Positions 7,424-12,861 of a stretch of DNA of 12,861 bases are shown here, in pieces. The position numbers and the translations under genes were made by a program. The DNA lies in the NCBI GenBank assembly GCA_938036545.1, contig CALHQJ010000061.1, positions 1 through 12,861 on the forward strand, read 5' to 3'. Below the pieces are notes generated by a model. That model was not told where the DNA came from and ran no database searches. It saw nothing but the letters and a program-made list of their open reading frames with translations. This DNA is from an uncultured Clostridium sp. (lineage in GTDB: Bacteria; Bacillota; Clostridia; Lachnospirales; Lachnospiraceae). Within the stretch, counting starts at the first letter, position 1; each line of letters opens with the position of its first letter.

Positions 7424-8393
7424 TCGGGAAAATTGCCTTGAGGTTCAAAACTTAAAAAAATATTTTGAACTGAAGGCTGGTTTTTTTAAAAAGCCCAATA
7501 TTTTAAAAGCAGTAGATGACGTAAGTTTTTCCATTGCGAAAGGTGAAACCATGGGGTTAGTAGGAGAATCCGGATGTGGAAAGACGACCATTGGACGTAC
7601 TGTATTGAAGCTTTATGAACCTACAGGGGGGAAGATTTTATATCATGGCAATGACATTACAACGTTAGATGACAGCCAGATGCTTCCTTACCGAAAGAAA
7701 ATCCAGATGATTTTCCAGGACCCGTATACATCCCTGGATCCCAGAATGGATGTAGCACATATTATTGCAGAACCAATCCGTTTTATGAATCTGATGCAGG
7801 GAAAAGATGTGATGGATCGGGTACGCCAGTTAGTAGAATTGGTCGGATTAAAACCGGATCATTTAAACCGCTATCCCCACGAGTTTTCCGGCGGACAGAG
7901 ACAGCGTATCGGTATTGCAAGAGCCTTGGCTGCAGAGCCGGAATTTATCGTCTGTGACGAGCCGATTTCCGCTTTGGATGTGTCAATTCAGGCTCAGATT
8001 ATTAATATTTTGGAAGACTTGCAAAGTAAGTTTAATTTTACCTATCTGTTTATTTCCCATGATCTTGCTATGGTACGCCATATTTCCAACCAGGTAGGCG
8101 TCATGTATTTGGGAAATCTGGTAGAGTATGCAGAAGTGGATGAATTATATGAAAATATGATGCATCCGTATACAAAAGCTTTGATTTCGGCAGAACCAGT
8201 AGCAGATCCGGATAAGGCAGAGGCAAGCAAGAGAATAGTTCTTCAAGGAGATGTGCCATCCCCTATTAATCCAGGACCAGGCTGTCCCTTCCGATCCCGC
8301 TGCAAGTATGCAAAAGAGGTCTGCGCCTGTGAAAAGCCGGAATTGAAGAAAATAAATGAGAAGCATTACGTTGCCTGTCATTTGTTTGAATAA
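7407..8393 (+). CDS. oppF: Peptide ABC transporter ATP-binding protein, OppF/DppF family
   Basis: Second ATPase of the importer, 328 residues. Seen in order: Walker A GESGCGKTT (53-61), Q-loop Gln104 in IFQDPYTSLDP, signature SGGQRQR (161-167), Walker B IVCDE (181-185) and His218 in ISHDL. The C-terminal extension has GDVPSPINP and a cysteine set (Cys293, Cys299, Cys306, Cys308, Cys324) parallel to that of OppD. The start lies inside the end of oppD. A near-complete anti-SD match, AAAGGAGAGGTGA, lies upstream with GAGGTG seven bases from the ATG. The two ATPases are distinct proteins (about family-level similarity), consistent with a heterodimer. Confidence 0.93.
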   Translation: MSISSNRENCLEVQNLKKYFELKAGFFKKPNILKAVDDVSFSIAKGETMGLVGESGCGKTTIGRTVLKLYEPTGGKILYHGNDITTLDDSQMLPYRKKIQMIFQDPYTSLDPRMDVAHIIAEPIRFMNLMQGKDVMDRVRQLVELVGLKPDHLNRYPHEFSGGQRQRIGIARALAAEPEFIVCDEPISALDVSIQAQIINILEDLQSKFNFTYLFISHDLAMVRHISNQVGVMYLGNLVEYAEVDELYENMMHPYTKALISAEPVADPDKAEASKRIVLQGDVPSPINPGPGCPFRSRCKYAKEVCACEKPELKKINEKHYVACHLFE

Positions 8394-8402
8394 AAGGGGA
8401 GA

Positions 8403-8419
8403 CCCTATATGCCTTAGGG
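8403..8419 (+). other. Small hairpin between oppF and oppA
   Basis: CCCTA (8403-8407) can pair with TAGGG (8415-8419) around seven bases. No U-tract follows, so it is not a terminator. Such intercistronic hairpins often protect the downstream binding-protein mRNA from 3' decay, but five base pairs is weak. Confidence 0.3.
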
Positions 8420-8438
8420 CGAAGAAGGAGGAAAGTCT

Positions 8439-10118
8439 ATGAGAAAAAGATTGGTAAGCGTGTTCCTTGCATCTGTAATGGCAATGTCTGTACTGGCTGG
8501 ATGCGGCGGCGGACAGGACGCAGAAAAGACAACTGCTGCAGGTACGGAAGCAGCCGGCAGTGAGGCGGCAGGAGAAGCACAGAAGGCAGAAGGAAACGTT
8601 CTTCGCTATGTTATGAACAGCGAACCGGAAACCTTAGACCCGAATATGAATAACTACGCATCATCTTCCAATGTACTGTTAAACCTGTTTACCGGACTGT
8701 ATCAGTATTCCGCTGACGGAACCGGCGTAGAGCCGGCATGTGCAGAAAGCTATACGGTTTCGGAGGATGGCCTGACTTATACCTTTAAGTTGAGAGAAGG
8801 CTTAAAATGGTCTGATGGTTCCCCATTGACAGCAGCCGATTTTGAATACTCTTGGAAGAGAGAGCTAAAGCAGGATACTGCTTCTGCGGCAGCATGGCAG
8901 TTATATTATATTAAAAACGGCGAGGCTTATAACAATGGCCAGTGCGAAGCAGACGAAGTAGGCGTAAAGGCCATTGACGACACCACATTAGAAGTTGTAT
9001 TAAATAATCCCACTCCTTACTTTGTAAACTTAACTGCAGCCAATAACTTTGCTCCGGTTAAGAAAGAGGCAGTAGAAGGAGCTGAGGTCTGGACAAAGTC
9101 TGCAGACACTTATGTATGCAATGGACCGTTTATGATGGCTGAGATTCGTCCTCAGGAAGGCTATTCCTTAGTGAAGAACCCGAACTATGTATTTGCAGAT
9201 ACCGTAACATTAGACGGTGTTGAGATGATATTTATTGAACAGGCAGAAGCAGCATTATCTGCATACAATGCAGGTGATGTAGACGCGATGAGCAGCGGTT
9301 CTATTGAAACTCAGGCCATGACTCAGTATGATGGAAGCGAAGAGCTGCACAGCTATGACTTAATCGGTACTTCTTATTATGATTTTAACTGTGAAAAAGA
9401 GTATATGACTAAGGAAGTGAGAAAAGCCTTGTCTATGGCAATCAACCGCGATACCATTAACCAGGTAGCAGTTTCTTCTAAGCCAAAGTCTGCATATGCA
9501 TTTGTTCCATTTGGAATTCCTTATGCAGAAGAGTCAGAAGATTTCCGTACTAAGGTTGGAAATAATCTGATTACAGAAGACGTAGAAGCTGCAAAGCAGT
9601 TACTGGCAGATGCCGGTTATCCAAACGGTGAAGGTCTTCCTGTTTTACAGTTAATCATCACCAATACCAAGGAAAACAAAGACAAAGCTCAGATTCTTCA
9701 GGCACTGTGGAAAGAAAACCTGGGTGTAAGCGTAGATATTGTAACCTTTGAGTCCAAGGTTTACTGGGATGAACATGCAGCAGGAAACTTTGATATTGCA
9801 TTTGACGGCTGGACTGGAGATTATCTGGATCCAAACACCAACTTAAGCATCTTTAATAAGAACCGTATGGAAAAGGAGTGCCGCTGGAGAAGCGAGGAAG
9901 CTCTTCGTTACAACGATTTGTTAGAAGAGGCAGCAACCTTAGCGGACAACAATGCACGTATGGAACTGTTTGTTGAGATGGAGCAGATTCTGATGGATGA
10001 GATGCCGGTAATGCCTCTGTACTTCCGCAATACCATGGCTCTGGTTAAGCCTCATGTAAAAGGCTTTACCTGCGATAACTCCGGACATCCGCTGTTTAGA
10101 GCTGTTTCAATGGAGTAA
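8439..10118 (+). CDS. oppA: Peptide ABC transporter substrate-binding lipoprotein (SBP_bac_5 family)
   Basis: Extracellular receptor that captures the peptide and delivers it to OppBC; 559 residues. The N-terminus is a lipoprotein signal: positive start MRKR, hydrophobic stretch, then lipobox LAGC with the lipid-modified Cys22. An Ala/Gly/Glu-rich tether (about 23-52) follows. The mature domain begins near residue 53 and has the family-5 layout: NSEPETLDPNMNNYASSSNV (about 60), then YTFKLREGLKWSDGSPLTA followed by ADFEYSWKR, the cluster-5 signature region. The length fits oligopeptide-binding proteins. AAGGAGG is seven bases before the ATG, one of the strongest ribosome binding sites in the operon, as expected for the most abundant subunit. 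Ligand specificity cannot be read off; the neighbouring L,D-carboxypeptidase hints at muropeptides. Confidence 0.94.
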   Translation: MRKRLVSVFLASVMAMSVLAGCGGGQDAEKTTAAGTEAAGSEAAGEAQKAEGNVLRYVMNSEPETLDPNMNNYASSSNVLLNLFTGLYQYSADGTGVEPACAESYTVSEDGLTYTFKLREGLKWSDGSPLTAADFEYSWKRELKQDTASAAAWQLYYIKNGEAYNNGQCEADEVGVKAIDDTTLEVVLNNPTPYFVNLTAANNFAPVKKEAVEGAEVWTKSADTYVCNGPFMMAEIRPQEGYSLVKNPNYVFADTVTLDGVEMIFIEQAEAALSAYNAGDVDAMSSGSIETQAMTQYDGSEELHSYDLIGTSYYDFNCEKEYMTKEVRKALSMAINRDTINQVAVSSKPKSAYAFVPFGIPYAEESEDFRTKVGNNLITEDVEAAKQLLADAGYPNGEGLPVLQLIITNTKENKDKAQILQALWKENLGVSVDIVTFESKVYWDEHAAGNFDIAFDGWTGDYLDPNTNLSIFNKNRMEKECRWRSEEALRYNDLLEEAATLADNNARMELFVEMEQILMDEMPVMPLYFRNTMALVKPHVKGFTCDNSGHPLFRAVSME

Positions 10119-10125
10119 TAGACTG

Positions 10126-11046
10126 ATGAATTATCCAAGAACTTTACATGCCGGTGGCTGCATAGGAATTGCCGCACCGGCATTTCCTATGGCAAAAGAA
10201 CGTTTAGACCAGTGCGTAAAGCGGCTGGAAGATATGGGCTACCAGGTGAAGACAGGACACAATCTGGCGGCAGGCAGCAACTTTCACGGTTATTTATGCG
10301 GAAGCGGAAAAGACAGGGCAGAGGAATTGAACCGCCTGTTTGCAGATCCGGAAGTAGACGCAATTATCTGCATCCGCGGCGGTTATGGAAGTGCCCAGGT
10401 TATGAAATATCTGGACTATGAGTTGATTCAGAATCACCCAAAGGTATTTGTGGGGTATTCGGACATTACCAACCTGCTCAATACATTTGCTGAAAAATGC
10501 GGTTTTGTTACTTATCATGGCCCCATGGTTAGTTCTAATATATTAGAGCGCTATGATTCCTACACCAGAGAAAGCTTTTTAAAGGCTGTGGGAGACTGGG
10601 ATGAATTGGAGTTTGTAAATGATACCAGACCATTTCATACCATTACTGGAGGAAAAGCAGAGGGCCGTCTGATAGGCGGAAACGTGACAGTAATGGGACG
10701 TATGATGGGAACCTTCTATCAGCCGGATTCCAAGGGGGCTATTATTTTTCTGGAGGATGTGGACGAGCACATCGCTTCTCTGGATATGTACATTACCCAG
10801 ATGGAAAATGCAGGCGTGTTTGACCATGCTGCAGGCATTCTTCTAGGTGATTACAGCGGCTGTATCAATAAATACGGCGAAGATTATGGGATTGACGAGT
10901 TTCTGAAAGACCGGTTTGGAACAATGGGAATCCCAGTGCTGTCAGGTCTTCAGGTAGGCCATGACGCTCCCACAGGAACCCTTCCCATAGGGGCATGGTG
11001 TCAGATGGACGCAGACAATCAGACAATCCGGTTTGTGAAGAAGTAG
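10126..11046 (+). CDS. ldcA: L,D-carboxypeptidase, peptidase family S66 (LdcA/MccF-like)
   Basis: S66 enzymes remove the terminal D-Ala from murein tetrapeptides (LdcA) or inactivate microcin C-type compounds (MccF). This 306-residue protein has no signal peptide, so it should be cytoplasmic. Family marks are IGIAAPAFP near the start, ICIRGGYGSA (81-90) and the nucleophile elbow GYSD with Ser112. FLED with Glu210 and VGHDAPTGTLPIG with His279 complete an apparent Ser-Glu-His triad whose spacing closely matches Pseudomonas LdcA. The start is seven bases after the oppA stop, with a modest GGAG ten bases upstream inside the end of oppA, implying coupling to the importer. Recycling of imported wall peptides is the favoured role; antibiotic-peptide immunity is the alternative. 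Confidence 0.9.
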   Translation: MNYPRTLHAGGCIGIAAPAFPMAKERLDQCVKRLEDMGYQVKTGHNLAAGSNFHGYLCGSGKDRAEELNRLFADPEVDAIICIRGGYGSAQVMKYLDYELIQNHPKVFVGYSDITNLLNTFAEKCGFVTYHGPMVSSNILERYDSYTRESFLKAVGDWDELEFVNDTRPFHTITGGKAEGRLIGGNVTVMGRMMGTFYQPDSKGAIIFLEDVDEHIASLDMYITQMENAGVFDHAAGILLGDYSGCINKYGEDYGIDEFLKDRFGTMGIPVLSGLQVGHDAPTGTLPIGAWCQMDADNQTIRFVKK

Positions 11047-11063
11047 AGCAATAGAATATCAAG

Positions 11064-11134
11064 AAAATAAAAAAAGCCAATGATAAAAGCATGGGTAAGA
11101 AGTTTCCATAATTCTGCCCATGCTTTTATCATTG
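11064..11134 (-). terminator. Terminator of the trxB-like gene, long 18-bp hairpin
   Basis: CAATGATAAAAGCATGGG (11078-11095) pairs perfectly with its complement at 11117-11134 around a 21-base loop. On the minus strand the stem is followed by GGCTTTTTTTATTTTC, so it should terminate the trxB-like transcript. On the plus strand no U-tract follows; it could still act as a 3' end or barrier for the opp-ldcA mRNA. The stem and loop are both longer than usual for an intrinsic terminator. Confidence 0.7.
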
Positions 11135-11158
11135 CTAAGAGATATACAGTTTACTGCT

Positions 11159-12322
11159 TTACAGAGTCAGTGCTTCTTTTACTTCTCCGTTTTCTACAAC
11201 CAGGGCGGCGGCAGGAGTCTCAGGATTCAGTTCAATGTGATACCGATCTGCCCATGCTTTTTTTCTGGTAATATCGATTTCCATAACTGGATACGGGGAG
11301 GAAATTTTTCCGATTCGGTCAATACTTCCTTCATATTCTGGACTCCAGAAGCCTAAGACAACAGGAGTTTTGCTTTCGATTACTTTCTCACGGAAATAAT
11401 CCATATCTTCAATGTAACGTTCTGCTGCAGTAGCTGCTACTGCACCATCTGAAATGGCAGTAGAAACCTGACGGAGATATTTATCGCGAACGTCTCCTAC
11501 TGCATAGACACCGGAAACGTTGGTTTCCATCTGTTCATTTACATGAAGCCATCCGCGGCCGTCTTTATAGATTTCTTCTGGAAGCCATTTTGTCTCTGGA
11601 ATCATTCCTACAAAGAAGAATACGCCGTCACATGGAAAATCTGTAATTTCATTGGTTTTCATATTTTTAATTTTTACACCAGTAACCTGTTCTTCGCCGC
11701 ATACTTCTGTAAGGACGCTGTTCCAGATAAAGTCCATTTTAGGATGAGACAGGGCTTTTTCAGCAGCCTGTTTATTGCAGTCTAAAATACCCTCATCATG
11801 GAGAACAATGACAGTTACCCGATTGGCAAACTTGGTAATAAACATGCCTTCTTCAATGGCCTGATCGCCGCTTCCTACAACAACTACATGCTGATCCTGG
11901 AAAAATTCTGCATCACAGGTTGCACAGTAGGCCACACCCTGTCCTGTCAGTTCTCGTTCTCCGGGAATCCCCAAAATTCTGGCAGAAGTTCCGGTAGCAA
12001 GAATAACCGCCTTTGCGCCGTATTCATGGCGTCTGGTTTTTACTAACTTTACATCGCCGGTTACATCCATGGATTTTACTGGTTCCCTCTTAATTTCCAC
12101 GCCAAAACTTTTGGCATGTTCCGCCATTTTTTCCGTCAGATCAGGACCGGAAGTGGAAGGAATACCTGGATAATTAACAATTTCCCTAGTGGTATAAGCC
12201 CTGCCTCCTACCGTAGTTTTTTCCAAAATCAGCGTATTTAAATGAGCCCGTCCACCGTAAATTCCTGCTGCCAGTCCGGCAGGGCCTGCTCCTATGATAA
12301 TTAAATCGTACATTGCGTCCAT
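11159..12322 (-). CDS. trxB: Thioredoxin-reductase-like flavoprotein with C-terminal cysteine-free thioredoxin-like domain
   Basis: A class-II pyridine-nucleotide disulfide oxidoreductase, 387 residues, expected to reduce thioredoxin-like partners in the cytoplasm. The FAD motif GAGPAGLAAG is at 11-20, the ATG loop near 109-111, the redox centre CATC at 133-136, a second GxGxxA motif GSGDQA at 150-155 and the FAD-closing AVGDVRDKYLRQVSTA at 274-289. TrxB is normally about 305-320 residues; this one continues with an 80-residue domain (about 308-387). VVLGFWSPEYEGSID lies where a thioredoxin has FWAPWCGPCK, and TPAAALVVENGE lies where it has the cis-Pro and following strand. The domain has no cysteine. 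The NADPH-clamping HRRxxxR motif is also absent (VLHDEGIL at 173-180). GGAGG lies seven bases before the ATG at 12322; the ATG at 12352 has no such site. Divergent from a small thioredoxin-like gene. Confidence 0.88.
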   Translation of the reverse strand: MDAMYDLIIIGAGPAGLAAGIYGGRAHLNTLILEKTTVGGRAYTTREIVNYPGIPSTSGPDLTEKMAEHAKSFGVEIKREPVKSMDVTGDVKLVKTRRHEYGAKAVILATGTSARILGIPGERELTGQGVAYCATCDAEFFQDQHVVVVGSGDQAIEEGMFITKFANRVTVIVLHDEGILDCNKQAAEKALSHPKMDFIWNSVLTEVCGEEQVTGVKIKNMKTNEITDFPCDGVFFFVGMIPETKWLPEEIYKDGRGWLHVNEQMETNVSGVYAVGDVRDKYLRQVSTAISDGAVAATAAERYIEDMDYFREKVIESKTPVVLGFWSPEYEGSIDRIGKISSPYPVMEIDITRKKAWADRYHIELNPETPAAALVVENGEVKEALTL

Positions 12323-12329
12323 ATGATTT

Positions 12330-12334
12330 CCTCC
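12330..12334 (-). promoter_or_regulatory. Ribosome binding site deciding the trxB-like start
   Basis: GGAGG on the minus strand, seven bases before the ATG at 12322. It lies within the possible ten-residue extension from 12352 and rules in favour of the shorter protein. Confidence 0.7.
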
Positions 12335-12384
12335 GTTTAATAGCTGATACAAAATTTACTTATAATAAATTCACAGATAAGTCT

Positions 12385-12393
12385 ATTTTAACA
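12385..12393 (-). promoter_or_regulatory. Possible extended -10 of the trxB-like gene
   Basis: On the minus strand TGTTAAAAT fits an extended -10 (TGn then TAAAAT). The region 17-18 bases upstream (ATAGCA or TATAGC) is a poor -35, so the assignment rests on the extended -10 alone. Other AT-rich candidates exist closer to the gene. Confidence 0.35.
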
Positions 12394-12424
12394 CATTTTT
12401 CTGAAATTGCTATAACATATATTA

Positions 12425-12453
12425 TTGTATTAAGAAAGATAACATGCTATACT
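12425..12453 (+). promoter_or_regulatory. Promoter of the small thioredoxin-like gene
   Basis: TTGTAT (12425-12430), 17 bases, TATACT (12448-12453), with TGC directly before the -10 making it an extended -10 promoter. The start would be near 12460 and the leader about 35 bases. Confidence 0.6.
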
Positions 12454-12462
12454 GAGTATAGC
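12446..12462. promoter_or_regulatory. Perfect dyad over the -10, candidate operator
   Basis: GCTATAC TGA GTATAGC is a perfect 7-bp inverted repeat with a 3-base centre. It covers the -10 and reaches the predicted start site. A bound repressor here would block the promoter. The regulator is not in this window. Confidence 0.45.
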
Positions 12463-12475
12463 GTTTGAAAATGAG

Positions 12476-12485
12476 AAAAAGGAGG
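12476..12485 (+). promoter_or_regulatory. Ribosome binding site deciding the thioredoxin-like start
   Basis: AAAAAGGAGG is nine bases before the ATG at 12495. An in-frame ATG at 12465 lies upstream of it without a site of its own, and the ATG at 12490 runs into a stop after two codons. Confidence 0.7.
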
Positions 12486-12494
12486 CATAATGTT

Positions 12495-12809
12495 ATGAAA
12501 AAATTAAACTCACGCGCATTTGAAGAGTATATTGAAAATGATGGCGAAACTTGTCTGGTCATTTTCTCCAGAAAATCTTGTCATGTATGTCAGGGTGTAC
12601 ATGCTGTGCTGGAAGATTTAGAGAGTGATTACAAGGGGAAAATTTCATTTTACGAAGTAGATGTAGAAGAAGAAGCAGCTCTGTTTGAAAAAATGATGAT
12701 GAAGGGCGTTCCCCAGGTGGTTATTTTTGATAACGGAGAACCAGTAGAGAAGCTGGCCGGTAATCATGAGGAAGACGACTACATTGACGCAATTGAAAAA
12801 TATATATAA
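12495..12809 (+). CDS. Thioredoxin family protein with CHVC active site
   Basis: A 104-residue single-domain thioredoxin fold, the usual size. The active site is CHVC (Cys29, Cys32) after IFSRKS, so both the WCGPC tryptophan and the GP dipeptide are replaced. The cis-proline is present at Pro73 in KGVPQVVIF, followed by NGEPVEKLAG where thioredoxins have their strand-turn-strand end. EVDVEEEAALFEK matches the third strand and helix. It is rich in Glu and Asp, so strongly acidic. It starts divergently from the trxB-like gene, so the two are plausible redox partners. The missing GP and Trp make it unlikely to be the main cellular thioredoxin; a dedicated reductant or thiol-monitoring role is possible. 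Cytoplasmic, since no signal sequence is seen. Confidence 0.87.
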   Translation: MKKLNSRAFEEYIENDGETCLVIFSRKSCHVCQGVHAVLEDLESDYKGKISFYEVDVEEEAALFEKMMMKGVPQVVIFDNGEPVEKLAGNHEEDDYIDAIEKYI

Positions 12810-12861
12810 CTATTCAGGACGGCGGGAAATCTGGCGTAAAAAGCTGTGTCAAGCTGGCTTG

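Noticed and set aside
12850..12861. CAAGCTGGCTTG palindrome at the right edge as a possible terminator of the thioredoxin-like gene
   Set aside because: The arms are five bases and the window ends immediately, so a U-tract or longer stem cannot be judged.

Overview
The window looks like chromosomal DNA of a Firmicute of class Clostridia, most plausibly Lachnospiraceae. The grounds are moderately AT-rich DNA, strong purine-rich AGGAGG-type ribosome binding sites, clean sigma-A promoters and the protein style. The family placement is inference, because there is no rRNA or other marker here.

Left part (1-1615): a decayed accessory patch. The first codons of a minus-strand gene run off the left edge behind a clear promoter. 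Next comes the C-terminal tail of a tyrosine integrase that still holds the box-II His and the catalytic Tyr. Two bases after its double stop begins an N-terminally truncated and interrupted ORF6N-type phage/mobile-element gene. A DUF6930-like hypothetical protein of uncertain N-terminus follows.

Middle part (1616-4318): an 11-TM sodium:neurotransmitter-symporter-family transporter has its own promoter, with an inverted repeat over the -35 and spacer. Facing it is birA, a bifunctional biotin ligase/repressor. The birA terminator hairpin begins inside its last codons, with the stop codon in the loop. birA and the next operon diverge from a 192-bp region holding back-to-back promoters.

Core (4460-11046): a six-gene operon oppB-oppC-oppD-oppF-oppA followed closely by an S66 L,D-carboxypeptidase. 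The five opp genes make a complete peptide ABC importer: two permeases, two ATPases and a binding lipoprotein. The sixth gene encodes a cytoplasmic enzyme with an apparent Ser112/Glu210/His279 triad. Together they suggest uptake and trimming of murein (or other D-amino-acid-containing) peptides; the substrate is inferred, not shown.

Right part (11064-12861): a divergent thiol-redox pair. On the minus strand is a thioredoxin-reductase-like flavoprotein of 387 residues. It keeps FAD and CxxC motifs, lacks the usual NADPH 2'-phosphate arginines, and carries an extra C-terminal domain that reads like a thioredoxin with no cysteines. On the plus strand is a small thioredoxin-like protein with an unusual CHVC active site; a perfect 17-bp dyad lies over its -10. 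This pair is the most unusual thing in the window. I see no CRISPR array, tRNA, rRNA or intact insertion sequence.
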